Source: Rhizobium sp. BK602 (GTDB lineage: Bacteria > Pseudomonadota > Alphaproteobacteria > Rhizobiales > Rhizobiaceae). Taken from it: a stretch of 64,000 nt of DNA. Position 1 is the stretch's first letter. Each line of letters begins with the position of its first letter. The translations under genes were made by a program, and so were the position numbers. The notes under the pieces are model-generated. The model was not told the DNA's origin. It was given only the letters and a program-made list of their open reading frames with translations, and did not search any database. The stretch covers positions 558,001 through 622,000 of the forward strand of contig NZ_JACIBC010000002.1 of NCBI RefSeq assembly GCF_014195095.1. Direction: 5' to 3'. This document shows positions 25,962 to 34,759 of the stretch, in pieces.

Positions 25962-26498
25962 TCATGAGGCCATGGAATTGGCTTCGAAGGCCGCCCTTGT
26001 GATCCGGTAGGACGCAAAGGGTTGGCCGAGATATTCCGTCTCCTGCGCCGGCGACAGGCCGAGTTTTTCGGCGACGCGCATGGAAGCCGTGTTGCCGGGC
26101 GCGATATCGGCAATCACGTCTGTCAGGTGGAGCGTCCCGAAGGCATGGGCAAGAACCGGCCTTGCCGCCTCGGTGGCATATCCCTTGCCCCAGGTGAGCC
26201 TGTTCAGCCGCCAGCCGATCTCGATCTCCGGCCCGACCGCATCGGCGGGAATGAGCAATATCCATCCTAGGAACTGCTCGGGCTTGTCCTTGGCGAAGAC
26301 GGACCAATAGCCGAGGCCGTCGCCAAAGTCGGCCTGAATGCGGTTCGTCAGGAAGAGCCGGTGCGCCTGCGGATCATCCCACGGCCCCGGAATGAACTTC
26401 GTGACCTCCGGATCGCGATCCATCGCCATGCACGCCTCGATATCGGCCATCGTGCGCGGGCGAAGGATCAGGCGGTCGGTTTCAAAGGTCGGAAGCAT
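25962..26498 (-). CDS. GNAT N-acetyltransferase (RimJ/RimL type)
   Basis: This 178-residue protein begins TFETDRLILRPRTMADIEAC, the usual start of RimJ/RimL-like acetyltransferases. The acetyl-CoA-binding block is IGWRLNRLTWGKGYATEAARPVLAHAF, whose core is W-G-K-G-Y-A-T-E. A C-terminal NTASMRVAEKLGL helix completes the fold. The acceptor could be a protein N-terminus or a small amine; it is not predictable. It is convergent with the aminotransferase gene, 21 bp apart. Confidence 0.82.
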   Translation of the reverse strand: MLPTFETDRLILRPRTMADIEACMAMDRDPEVTKFIPGPWDDPQAHRLFLTNRIQADFGDGLGYWSVFAKDKPEQFLGWILLIPADAVGPEIEIGWRLNRLTWGKGYATEAARPVLAHAFGTLHLTDVIADIAPGNTASMRVAEKLGLSPAQETEYLGQPFASYRITRAAFEANSMAS

Positions 26499-26597
26499 TG
26501 TGGGTCTCCAGAATCACCCGTGACCTGTCGAGAATAGCAAAATGTACACCGGCCTACGTCATCCCGAAGATACTTCGACAGCGACAAGGAAGATGGG

Positions 26598-27827
26598 CTA
26601 CGCCCCCTCTTTCCTCGGGCTGACCCACCAGCAATAGACCGCTCCCATTGCCAGCAGCACGCAGGTGCCGAGGAAGACGGCGGGCATGCCGATGTGGCCG
26701 CCGACGAAGCCGCCCATCACCGGGCCGGCCACCTGGCCGACATATTGCGCGGAGATCGAAAGGCCGAGGATGCTGCCGGCGGCGGCGTCCGGTACGTTGT
26801 GGCGGATGACGGCGGTGATGCAGGGCAGCAGCCCGCCGAGCGCGATGCCCATCAGGAAACGCAGCGCGATCAATTGCCAGGCGGAGGTTACGAAAGCCTG
26901 CGGGATCAGCAGCAGCGCCGCGACCGCCAGAGCCGCCGTTATGACGGTCCAGTGGCCGATGCGGTCGGCAAGCTTGCCGAGCCATGAGGCCGACAGAATG
27001 CTGCCGAGCGCCGCGGCGGCCATGACCACGCCCGAAACCATCGTGACATGCGCGCTCTCGACGAATTGGGCGACATAGACGGTGATGATCGGCTCGATCG
27101 ACATATTGGCAAGCATCAACAGCAGGCCGATCGCCAGCATGGCGATGGCGGGCCGTTTGTCGGGGATGGAGGCCCAGCCGCCGCTTGCCTTCGCGGCCTT
27201 CTTGCGTGCCGGCGACTTCTCCTCCTTGATCAGGAAGGTCGTCGCCAGGAAGGTGAAGAAGATCACGCCGCCGGCGAGCAGAAAGGTGCCGCGAATGCCG
27301 ATGACGGGCGGCAGGCCGCCGCCAATCAGGGGGCCGACGAGATTGCCGGCCATGATCCCCGAGGACAGGACGCCGAGCGCCCAGGCCGAGCGATGTTTCG
27401 GCGTCTGGGTCGCCACCAGCACCATCGAGCCGGAGGCATAGCCGCCGGCAAGACCGGTGAACAGGCGCAGCGCCACCAATTGCCAGACGCTGCCAGCCAT
27501 GCCCATCAGCGAGATCGCCACCGTCATGCCAAGGCTGGCGCGCACCAGCATCAGCTTGCGGCCGTAGATATCCCCAAGCCGGCCCCAGAGCGGCGCGACG
27601 AAGGCGGCGGCAAAGAAGGTGGCGCCATAGGCGATACCGGACCATTGCACGATCGCCGCCTTGTCGCTGACGCCGAGCTCCTCGACATAGAGCGGCAGGA
27701 AAGGCAGCAGGAGGGTCATCGCCACGATGGTGGTGAAGGAGCCGAGGAGGCAGATGATCAGGTTCCGCATCCAATAGGCGGTTTCCGGTTCAGCCGGCGC
27801 GGCTGCCTCCCATCTCGTCTCGGTCAT
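26598..27827 (-). CDS. MFS drug/efflux transporter
   Basis: This 409-residue major facilitator has about 12 membrane segments. The loop 2-3 motif is APLWGRLGDIYGRKLM, and a second copy of the motif appears in the C-terminal half as SWLGKLADRIGHW. Both halves have the R-x-x-x-G helices of drug:H+ antiporters (RLFTGLAGGYASG, RFLMGIALGGLLP). It likely exports a small toxic compound from the inner membrane. I start at 27827 because the upstream in-frame extension has no membrane character. Confidence 0.88.
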   Translation of the reverse strand: MTETRWEAAAPAEPETAYWMRNLIICLLGSFTTIVAMTLLLPFLPLYVEELGVSDKAAIVQWSGIAYGATFFAAAFVAPLWGRLGDIYGRKLMLVRASLGMTVAISLMGMAGSVWQLVALRLFTGLAGGYASGSMVLVATQTPKHRSAWALGVLSSGIMAGNLVGPLIGGGLPPVIGIRGTFLLAGGVIFFTFLATTFLIKEEKSPARKKAAKASGGWASIPDKRPAIAMLAIGLLLMLANMSIEPIITVYVAQFVESAHVTMVSGVVMAAAALGSILSASWLGKLADRIGHWTVITAALAVAALLLIPQAFVTSAWQLIALRFLMGIALGGLLPCITAVIRHNVPDAAAGSILGLSISAQYVGQVAGPVMGGFVGGHIGMPAVFLGTCVLLAMGAVYCWWVSPRKEGA

Positions 27828-27999
27828 TGTCTGGCCTTTGCATGTCTCGGTGCCGGCGCGTGGCCGGCTGATGGTCTTCCGCGAGGTGGCGCGACCGCTG
27901 CAGAATGTGCGGACAGGCCTCGCGGGCGTAACGGTCATGCCAATCTGGACCACGGGATCGGCAATGCCAAGCCTGCTAACCGTCTTGTCGGTACTCTCT

Positions 28000-28686
28000 T
28001 TAAGTGGCGGCCACCGCCGTCACGGCTGCCTGCAGAGCGGCGGCGGGGCCGGTCATCGGCAGGGTGCCGCTTTGTTTCAACAGTTGCAGTGCCCCCGTCA
28101 TCGATGCCTGCGCGAAGACGACCGTCCGGGCGCCTTCGCGATGGGCTTCTTCCGCCGCTTCGGCGATGCGCGCCAGATAGGCCGGCTGATCGCCGCCACG
28201 GAACAATGCCCATGCGCCCGGAATGAGCCGCACGTCAATCGCAGCGCCAGTCTCCCTCGCGGCCGTTTCGAAAAGCCGCGTCGTCGGGACGATGGTCGTT
28301 TCGACCGTGCAGAGGACGATAACCTTGCCGCCGCCTGCCACGGCCCTTTGCGCCAGCACGCCATCCGCCCTGATGACGGGAGCTGCGGTTCCATCGGCCA
28401 CCCGCAAGGCCGTCGGCCCGAGGGTCGAGCAATTCAGCACTACGGCATCGGCCTCTTGCGCAAGCTGCCGCAGGACGGCTGCCGTTTCGGCCTCGATATC
28501 CGGCGTCAGTTTTCCCACGCGTTCGGCGGCCAGAAGGAGGTCGGCGCGGACATGATGGTGCAGGACGCCGGGCAAAAGGCCAAGCTCACGGGCGGCGTCT
28601 TCGTAGATCGCGATATTGCTGTCGGCGGTATGCAGGCAGGCAATTTTCAAGGAACCGGTCTCGCTGATGCGTTGCATGTCGGGCAC
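28000..28686 (-). CDS. Aspartate/glutamate racemase superfamily protein with a single active-site Cys
   Basis: This is a 228-residue protein with the first catalytic region VVLNCSTLGPTA (Cys about residue 86). Where true racemases have a second Cys-Thr, it reads VVFAQASMTGAL. One-cysteine members of this superfamily include arylmalonate decarboxylase-like and maleate-isomerase-like enzymes, so racemase activity is doubtful. No substrate can be named. The gene lies 172 bp upstream of the MFS exporter on the same strand, and linkage to it is possible. Confidence 0.7.
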   Translation of the reverse strand: MPDMQRISETGSLKIACLHTADSNIAIYEDAARELGLLPGVLHHHVRADLLLAAERVGKLTPDIEAETAAVLRQLAQEADAVVLNCSTLGPTALRVADGTAAPVIRADGVLAQRAVAGGGKVIVLCTVETTIVPTTRLFETAARETGAAIDVRLIPGAWALFRGGDQPAYLARIAEAAEEAHREGARTVVFAQASMTGALQLLKQSGTLPMTGPAAALQAAVTAVAAT

Positions 28687-28931
28687 TCGATGAAGGCTAG
28701 CTTTCGGAGGCGCGGTTGTCGACGGCGATCATACCTGGCGGTGGGGCGTCGGCCCGTCATGATATGCATCGATGTCGGTTTTTAAGCTATGCCTATATTC
28801 AATTGAAAGCAGAGCAATTTTTCCTTCGATCAGCGCTTTTTTTGGCATGTCGCCGGTTGCCCTTCAATGCGTCCCCACCTATGTTCCCGATCACCTGCCG
28901 ACGCAATCTTTTGCCAAGAGGAGATATGACC

Positions 28932-29534
28932 ATGGCTTTCGTATTGCCTGAACTTCCCTACGATTATGACGCGCTTTCCCCCTTCATGTCGCGTGAGACC
29001 CTCGAGTATCACCACGACAAGCATCACAAGGCCTATGTCGACAATGGCAACAAGCTCGCTGCCGAAGCCGGTCTCTCCGATCTCTCCCTCGAAGAGATCG
29101 TGAAGAAGTCGTTCGGCACCAATGCCGGCCTCTTCAACAATGCTGCCCAGCACTACAACCATGTGCTCTTCTGGAACTGGATGAAGAAGGGCGGCGGCGG
29201 CAACAAGCTGCCGGGCAAGCTCGAAGCAGCCTTCGCCTCCGATCTCGGCGGCTATGACAAGTTCAAGGCCGATTTCGCCGCTGCCGGCGCCACCCAGTTC
29301 GGTTCCGGCTGGGCCTGGGTTTCCGTCAAGAACGGCAAGCTCGAAATCTCCAAGACCCCGAACGGCGAGAACCCGCTGGTTCATGGCGCGACCCCGATCC
29401 TCGGCATCGACGTCTGGGAACATTCCTACTACATCGACTACCGCAACCTGCGTCCGAAGTATATCGAGGCCTTCATCGATAGCCTGATCAACTGGGATTA
29501 CGTCCTGGAGCGCTACGAAGCCGCCACGAAGTAA
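28932..29534 (+). CDS. sodB: Superoxide dismutase (Fe/Mn)
   Basis: This is a 200-residue Fe/Mn SOD. Expected metal ligands are His27 (EYHHDKHHKAYV), His77 (QHYNHVLFW), Asp160 and His164 (GIDVWEHSYYIDY). The AQHYNH context favours the iron or cambialistic type, but the metal cannot be decided here. I start at the second ATG (28932), 8 bases after AGAGGAG; the ATG at 28926 is too close to it. It removes superoxide in the cytoplasm. The 245 bp upstream are free for regulation. Confidence 0.93.
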   Translation: MAFVLPELPYDYDALSPFMSRETLEYHHDKHHKAYVDNGNKLAAEAGLSDLSLEEIVKKSFGTNAGLFNNAAQHYNHVLFWNWMKKGGGGNKLPGKLEAAFASDLGGYDKFKADFAAAGATQFGSGWAWVSVKNGKLEISKTPNGENPLVHGATPILGIDVWEHSYYIDYRNLRPKYIEAFIDSLINWDYVLERYEAATK

Positions 29535-29648
29535 GCCCGGCCGTCACGGCTTGGTTTTCCGCACCCGGCGCCCTCCAGGCGTCGGGTGTTTTCATATCTG
29601 CCGTTTGCCAGCGCCCGATCGTTGCTTTGCCGGCCCGAAGGAGGCTGC

Positions 29649-30506
29649 ATGTCGTCCCTGTCCGTCCCGCTCTTCCGCTTCGGCGTGGTCGCCGATCCGC
29701 AATATGCCGCCCTGGAGCCCAATCTCGCGCTCGACCGCTATCCGGCCAAGAGCCTCGGCAAGCTCGCGGACGCGATCGCGGAGTTCAATCGACACGATCT
29801 CGCCTTCGTCGTCACCCTCGGCGACATCATCGACCGTCATTGGGAGAGCTTCGACGATATTCTCCCGGTCTACGAGACCCTGCGGCATCAGCGGCATTTC
29901 CTGCTTGGCAATCATGATTTCGTGGTTGCGGCGGAGCATCTGGCCGAGGTCGCCGGCCGTGTCGGCATGCCCTCGGCCTATTATGACTTCACCCATGCCG
30001 GCTATCGCTTCATTGCGCTCGACGGCAATGAGATCAGCGTCTTCGCTCCGCCGGAGGGCGATCCGCGCCGCGATGAGGCCAAGGCGCTGATGACGGCGCT
30101 GCGCAACACCGGCGCGCCGAACTGGCAGCGCTGGAATGCCGCGATTGGCGATGCGCAATATGCCTGGCTTACCACCCGGCTGGACGAAGCCAAGGCGGCC
30201 GGCGAAAAGGTGGTCGTGATGAGCCATTATCCGGTTTTCCCGGAGAATGCGCACAATGCGCTCGACAGCGGCCGGATGCTGGCGTTGCTCGCCGGACAGG
30301 ACCATGTCGTCGCCTATCTCAGCGGCCATAATCACGCCGGCAATTTCGGCGTGGCGGACGGCACCTCTTTCGTCAATTTCAAAGGCATGGTCGATACAGA
30401 GTATGACAACGCCTATGCGATCGTCTCCGTCTATGACGATCGGCTGGAAATCGCCGGTTTCGGGCGGGAGGAGAGCAGGGTGCTGGCGCTCGGCCAGAGC
30501 CGCTAG
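29649..30506 (+). CDS. Calcineurin-like metallophosphoesterase
   Basis: This is a 285-residue protein with the metal-binding blocks in order: GVVADPQYA, LGDIIDRHWE, LGNHDFV, VMSHYPV and SGHNHAGNF. This order and the VADPQYA start match the ADP-ribose/CDP-alcohol diphosphatase group (ADPRibase-Mn-like). It would hydrolyse phosphoanhydrides in the cytoplasm. The ATG at 29649 follows AAGGAGG. Its TAG stop (30504-30506) is formed by the end of repeat copy C. Confidence 0.82.
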   Translation: MSSLSVPLFRFGVVADPQYAALEPNLALDRYPAKSLGKLADAIAEFNRHDLAFVVTLGDIIDRHWESFDDILPVYETLRHQRHFLLGNHDFVVAAEHLAEVAGRVGMPSAYYDFTHAGYRFIALDGNEISVFAPPEGDPRRDEAKALMTALRNTGAPNWQRWNAAIGDAQYAWLTTRLDEAKAAGEKVVVMSHYPVFPENAHNALDSGRMLALLAGQDHVVAYLSGHNHAGNFGVADGTSFVNFKGMVDTEYDNAYAIVSVYDDRLEIAGFGREESRVLALGQSR

Positions 30507-30608
30507 CGCAAATCCAGAAACAGTGCGCGGCGGTTTTCCGTCCGGAACTGCTGGAAAACAAAGAGATAGAGCAGTCCAGAGTTTCCATGAAACACTGGAC
30601 TGCTTTAG
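30503..30608 (-). repeat. Dispersed two-hairpin repeat, copy C
   Basis: Read on the minus strand, the first hairpin pairs AGCAGTCCAG with CTGGACTGCT and continues inward GTTTC-ATG-GAAAC. The linker CTATCTCTTTGTTTT and the core TTCCGGACGGAAAACCGC follow. The repeat fills the space between two convergent genes exactly. One end gives the TAG of the metallophosphoesterase and the other end gives the TAA of the AraC gene. Confidence 0.82.
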
Positions 30609-31498
30609 CTCGCCATCCGCATCTCGGTAACGTCTCGTTTCGGCGGCGTACCGAACATGCGGGTATATTCGCGGCTGAATTGCGAGGCGCTTTCGTAACC
30701 GACCCGATAGGCCGCGGTCTCCACATTGGCTTGACCGGCCACCATCAGGCGCCGGGCTTCGAGCAGCCGCATCTGCTTCTGATATTGCAGCGGGGTCATC
30801 GAGGTCAGCGTCTTGAAATGCTGATGGAACGAGGAGGGACTCATGCGCGCGGCCGCAGCCAGCCGCTCGATCCGCACCGGCTCGGCGAAATTGTCGCGCA
30901 GCAGGCGGATCGCGTCCGCGACGCGGCGCGTCTGTCCGTCCGGCAGCATAAGCTTGCAGACCTCGCCGCCATTGGGGCCGGTCAGCATCCAGAAGCAGAT
31001 TTCCCGCATGATCGCCGGATAGAGCACCGGAATGGCGCTCGGCGTTGCGAGCAGCCGTGTCAGTCGCGCCAGGCAGTCGGCAAGCTGCTCGCCGAGATCC
31101 TCGACAAAGATGCCGAGATGAGCGCCGCCGGTCGGTTTCGGCGGCCTGTCGAGCTGCTCCATCACCTCGCGCATCACGCCGACATCGAATTCGAGCGAGA
31201 GGGCAATATAAGGCTTCTCCATGCTGGCCTGGATCACCCTGCCGGCTGCGGGCAGCTCGATGCTGATGATGAGGGCCTGCATCTCGGCATAGTCGATCAC
31301 CCTGTCATTCAGCATCAATTGCTTTGCGCCCTGGAGAATGACGCAGAGCGCTGGTCGATAGATCATCGCATGCGGCATCTTCGGCTCGGTGGAGCGCATG
31401 ATGTGCAGGCCATCGATGCCCGTCGAAAACACCGTATCGCCGCCGCTATCATTGGCATCGATGAATTGCGTGATCGCATCTTTAAGGGCTGACGACAT
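30605..31498 (-). CDS. AraC-family transcriptional regulator
   Basis: This 297-residue protein has an N-terminal AraC-type ligand/cupin domain of the PF06719 kind (PALCVILQGAKQLMLNDRV). Two C-terminal helix-turn-helices follow: ERLAAAARMSPSSFHQHFK and VETAAYRVGYESASQFSREY. The ATG at 31498 is preceded by CGGAG; upstream ATGs extend into the SDR promoter. It is divergent from a short-chain dehydrogenase, its probable target. The TAA stop is the end of repeat copy C. Confidence 0.88.
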   Translation of the reverse strand: MSSALKDAITQFIDANDSGGDTVFSTGIDGLHIMRSTEPKMPHAMIYRPALCVILQGAKQLMLNDRVIDYAEMQALIISIELPAAGRVIQASMEKPYIALSLEFDVGVMREVMEQLDRPPKPTGGAHLGIFVEDLGEQLADCLARLTRLLATPSAIPVLYPAIMREICFWMLTGPNGGEVCKLMLPDGQTRRVADAIRLLRDNFAEPVRIERLAAAARMSPSSFHQHFKTLTSMTPLQYQKQMRLLEARRLMVAGQANVETAAYRVGYESASQFSREYTRMFGTPPKRDVTEMRMAS

Positions 31499-31659
31499 CG
31501 GCGGTCTCCGGGGTAGGGGCCATTGCGCGATCATAGCAGAGGGATGACGGCCAACAAGGCGGTTGGAGGAATAGGCAAGAAATTCGAGAGTTCCGGCATT
31601 CAGGAAAATGGCTCCGCGGGCGTAGATTCCCGTCATCAGATAGTCCTCGGAGAACGGCA

Positions 31660-32442
31660 ATGACAGTTGAAAATGCTGATAAATCAAAGGCAAAGATCGC
31701 AATCATCACCGGCGGCAGCCGCGGTCTCGGGCGCAATACCGCCCTTCATCTCGCTCGTCGCGGCGTCGATACCATCCTGACCTATCGCTCAAATCGGGCA
31801 GAAGCCGAGAGCGCGGTTGCCGAAATCGAGGCGCTTGGCGGCAAGGCTGTGGCCCTGCGGCTCGATGCCGGCGACGTGGCATCCTTTGCCATTTTTGCCG
31901 TCGAGATCGGGCGCGCGCTGCAGCAAAACTGGGGCCGCGATCGCTTCGATTTTCTCGTCAACAATGCCGGTACCTCCTATCACGCCGCCTTCGCCGAGAC
32001 GACGGAAGCCGAGTTCGACACGCTCTACAACGTCCATCTCAAGGGCGTGTATTTCCTCACGCAGAAGCTGTTGCCCTTGATCCGGGATGGCGGCCGCATC
32101 GTCAACATTTCCTCCGGCCTTGCCCGCTTCAGCAATCCAGGCTCGTCGGCCTATGCGGCGATGAAGGGTGCGGTCGAGGTTCTCACGCGCTATCTCGCCA
32201 AGGAGCTCGGCCCCCGCGGCATCGCCGTCAACACGGTGGCGCCGGGGGCCATCCAGACGGATTTCAGCGGCGGCATCGTCCGCGACAATCCGGAGGTCAA
32301 CAGGATGGTCGCCTCCATGACCGCGCTCGGCCGCGCCGGCCTGCCCGACGATATCGGTCCGATGATCGCTTCGCTGCTGTCGGACGACAATCGCTGGGTC
32401 AATGGCCAGCGCATCGAAGTCTCGGGCGGTATGATCCTCTAA
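31660..32442 (+). CDS. Short-chain dehydrogenase/reductase (SDR)
   Basis: This is a 260-residue classical SDR. The NAD(P)-binding motif is TGGSRGLG, followed by LVNNAGTS. The catalytic Ser is in NISSGLA, and Tyr and Lys are in SAYAAMKG. R-S-N-R after beta2 suggests preference for NADPH. The substrate is unknown; family members reduce ketones, quinones or 3-oxoacyl groups. A divergent AraC regulator lies 161 bp away, so induction by an aldehyde or carbonyl-type signal is likely. Confidence 0.88.
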   Translation: MTVENADKSKAKIAIITGGSRGLGRNTALHLARRGVDTILTYRSNRAEAESAVAEIEALGGKAVALRLDAGDVASFAIFAVEIGRALQQNWGRDRFDFLVNNAGTSYHAAFAETTEAEFDTLYNVHLKGVYFLTQKLLPLIRDGGRIVNISSGLARFSNPGSSAYAAMKGAVEVLTRYLAKELGPRGIAVNTVAPGAIQTDFSGGIVRDNPEVNRMVASMTALGRAGLPDDIGPMIASLLSDDNRWVNGQRIEVSGGMIL

Positions 32443-32475
32443 GGCCGGATCGTATCCCCGACACCTCGCGACACC

Positions 32476-33177
32476 TCAGCCGGTCGCGGCTGGGGTATTG
32501 ACCTGCCATCCCTGCACCCAGAGCTGCCGCAGGCCATCGCCTTCACCCTTGAACCATGACCCCGTGGCTTCGCAGCCCTCGATCCGGTCGCTGCGGAAAT
32601 TTCGGATCGCCTGGCGCAGCTCGCACCAGGCGACGATATTGGCGGTCTCGGCATAGTAGATCAGCGCGACCGGCCGGATGATGCGCTCGGTGGCGCGGCC
32701 GAGTTCGTCGCGGTAGAAAAGATCCAGCTTCTCCTCGTCGCGGATGGCGCGGCGCACCAGGGCGAGATCGGTCGCGGCGGTCGAGGGGGCGGCGAAGCCC
32801 CAGGCATGCAGCGCATTGGCGTCGATCGTCTGACGCAGCGGCGCCGGCACGGCGCCGGCGATCTTGGCGCTGACGCGTTTGGCGGCCTGTTTCAGCTCGT
32901 CGTCCCCGGTGCGCTCCAGGAGCGCCAGCGACAGCACGATTGCCTCCATCTCCTCGATCGAGAACATCAGCGGTGGCAGGTCGAAGCCAGGCCGCAGGAT
33001 ATAGCCGATGCCGCGCCCGCCTTCGATCGGCACGCGCATGGCCTGCAATGCCACGATGTCGCGATAGACCGAACGCACCGTCACCTCCAGCCGCTCGGCA
33101 ATGATGGCGGCGGTCACCGGCTTTTTCGCCAGCCGCAGGATCTGGATGATCTCGAACAGGCGCGACGCCTTGCGCAT
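32476..33177 (-). CDS. YafY-family HTH and WYL-domain regulator
   Basis: This 233-residue protein has an N-terminal DeoR-type HTH (RLFEIIQILRLAKKPVTAAI, VRSVYRDIVAL) and a C-terminal WYL region around LDLFYRDELGRATERIIRPVALIYY. YafY-type proteins usually repress a divergent gene. Here the neighbour is a LysE-family exporter, with a perfect inverted repeat between the two genes. A small ligand is presumably sensed by the WYL domain. Confidence 0.87.
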   Translation of the reverse strand: MRKASRLFEIIQILRLAKKPVTAAIIAERLEVTVRSVYRDIVALQAMRVPIEGGRGIGYILRPGFDLPPLMFSIEEMEAIVLSLALLERTGDDELKQAAKRVSAKIAGAVPAPLRQTIDANALHAWGFAAPSTAATDLALVRRAIRDEEKLDLFYRDELGRATERIIRPVALIYYAETANIVAWCELRQAIRNFRSDRIEGCEATGSWFKGEGDGLRQLWVQGWQVNTPAATG

Positions 33178-33200
33178 TTCTTCCTCCAGGATTGAAGGCT

Positions 33201-33220
33201 ACTGACAATACCCTGTCAGT
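33201..33220. promoter_or_regulatory. Inverted repeat, probable operator of the WYL regulator
   Basis: ACTGACA (33201-33207), six bases, then TGTCAGT (33214-33220) form a perfect dyad 24 bp from the regulator start and 86 bp before the LysE gene. This CTGACA/TGTCAG form is common upstream of YafY-type genes. Binding by the divergent regulator is inferred. Confidence 0.65.
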
Positions 33221-33305
33221 TGGGTGCCTTTATAGAACTGCCTATCGACTTGAAAATCAACATGTTCCCTGTGCCTTTGCGCATAAGGGGTGATGGGCAA
33301 CTGAC

Positions 33306-33944
33306 ATGGATTATACCGAGAATCTCTGGCTCTATTTTCTGCTTCTCTTCGGCATCATCATCGTGCCGGGCATGGATATGCTCTTCGTGCTCGCCAATGC
33401 GCTGAGCGGCGGGCGCAACAGGGGGCTTGCCGCGACCGGCGGCATCATGCTGGGCGGCGCGGTGCATTCGCTGAACGGCGCGCTCGGCGTCGGGCTGCTG
33501 ATGCATTTCGTGCCACTCCTCTTCAATCCGCTGCTGCTTGCCGGCGCGGCCTATATGGCCTTCATCGGCATCACGCTGATGCGCAGTTCGATCACCGTCG
33601 GCGATGGCGAGGGGCCGGCCGGCAGCCGCTCCGCGTGGCGGGCCTTTCGTCAGGGAGCGATTACCTGCCTGATCAATCCCAAGGCCTATCTTTTCATGTT
33701 CGCCGTCTATCCGCAGTTCCTGAAGCCGGATTATGGACCGATCTGGCTGCAGGCGACCATCATGGGGCTGATGACCGTCGCCACGCAGTTCGCCATCTAT
33801 GGCGGGCTTGCCGTCACCGCCGGTCGCAGCCGCGAGTTGCTGGTCGCTAATCCCTGGGCGACCGCTCTTGCCGGTCGTGCCGCCGGGCTGCTGCTTTTCG
33901 CAGTCTCGGTCTTCACTCTATGGGAAGGCTGGAGGACGGCGTAA
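33306..33944 (+). CDS. LysE/RhtB family exporter
   Basis: This 212-residue membrane protein has about six segments and the LysE-family opening: FGIIIVPGMDMLFVLANALSGG, where the first helix ends in P-G-x-D. It continues with GIMLGGAVHS, and FRQGAITCLINPKAYLFMFA is the family's second signature. It probably exports an amino acid or a related solute through the inner membrane. The divergent WYL-type regulator likely controls it. Confidence 0.88.
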   Translation: MDYTENLWLYFLLLFGIIIVPGMDMLFVLANALSGGRNRGLAATGGIMLGGAVHSLNGALGVGLLMHFVPLLFNPLLLAGAAYMAFIGITLMRSSITVGDGEGPAGSRSAWRAFRQGAITCLINPKAYLFMFAVYPQFLKPDYGPIWLQATIMGLMTVATQFAIYGGLAVTAGRSRELLVANPWATALAGRAAGLLLFAVSVFTLWEGWRTA

Positions 33945-34099
33945 CCGCCAGCGCATGGCTCGCATATGGCGCTGATTCTGCTAAGCTCTCACCACTTTGT
34001 GACTTCATAGCTGTCATGGAAATCGGCAATCATGGCGGCCGTGATGGAGCACCGACCGTATTCTCGGTCCTGATCACAATGGAGAGGTAGGAGAGCTAC

Positions 34100-34543
34100 A
34101 TGAGATGGAGAGTGATTGTGGCGGCAACGGCCCTGGCTGGCGTCGCCTTCGGTTCTGTCGTCGCCGCCGACGGCACGCATGATTCCCGCATCGCGCTGAT
34201 GAAGAAGATCGGCGCCGCCGCCGGTGCCCTCGGCGCCATCGCCAAGGGCGACAAACCCTATGATGCCGAGGTCGTCAAGGCATCGCTGACGACGATTGCC
34301 GAGACCGCGAAGGCCTTCCCGAACCAGTTCAATGCGGATAGCGACAAGACCGATCCGGAGGTCAATCCGAAAGTCTGGGACAATCTCGACGACTTCAAGG
34401 CCAAGGCGGCGAAGCTGTCCACGGATGCCGAGACCGCGCTTGCCCAGCTTCCGGCCGACCAGGCCGGCGTCGGCGCGACGCTCAAGACGCTGGGCGGCAA
34501 TTGCGGCGCCTGTCATCAGGCCTACCGCATCAAGAAGGACTAA
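34100..34543 (+). CDS. Cytochrome c' / c556-type four-helix cytochrome
   Basis: This 147-residue periplasmic protein has a signal peptide (VIVAATALAGVAFGSVVAA). The C-terminal haem site is NCGACHQAYR with Cys135, Cys138 and His139. A Met at residue 34 (RIALMKKIG) in the first helix could be the sixth ligand, as in c556 rather than high-spin c'. Its function may be electron transfer or NO binding. The TAA stop is the start of repeat copy D. A diheme cytochrome gene follows. Confidence 0.87.
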   Translation: MRWRVIVAATALAGVAFGSVVAADGTHDSRIALMKKIGAAAGALGAIAKGDKPYDAEVVKASLTTIAETAKAFPNQFNADSDKTDPEVNPKVWDNLDDFKAKAAKLSTDAETALAQLPADQAGVGATLKTLGGNCGACHQAYRIKKD

Positions 34544-34648
34544 AGCGCGTCGCGATCTCTAAGATTCGCTTCCCGCGCTTTAGGTCTTTGATGTTGCGCA
34601 TGTCGTTCTCGCAAAACCGATGCGCACTTTTGCGCGACATGCTTTAAG
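34541..34648 (+). repeat. Dispersed two-hairpin repeat, copy D (divergent subtype)
   Basis: The first dyad is TAAAGCGCG (34541-34549) with CGCGCTTTA. The second is GCATGTCG with CGACATGC around CGCAAAACCGATGCGCACTTTTG. The core is recognisably related to the other copies (AAAACCG-TGCGCACTTTT), but the end sequence GCGCGACATG is a subtype shared with copy E. The first three bases are the stop codon of the cytochrome gene. Confidence 0.7.
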
Positions 34649-34759
34649 CGGTAGGTCGGTATCATCAGGACATCAGGTCGAGCATCCGCACCGGCTTTAT
34701 CGCCGGTGCGGCGTTTCGTGGTTTGGAGCCAGGCTGGCGGCGGGTTGAAGGGGAAAGGC

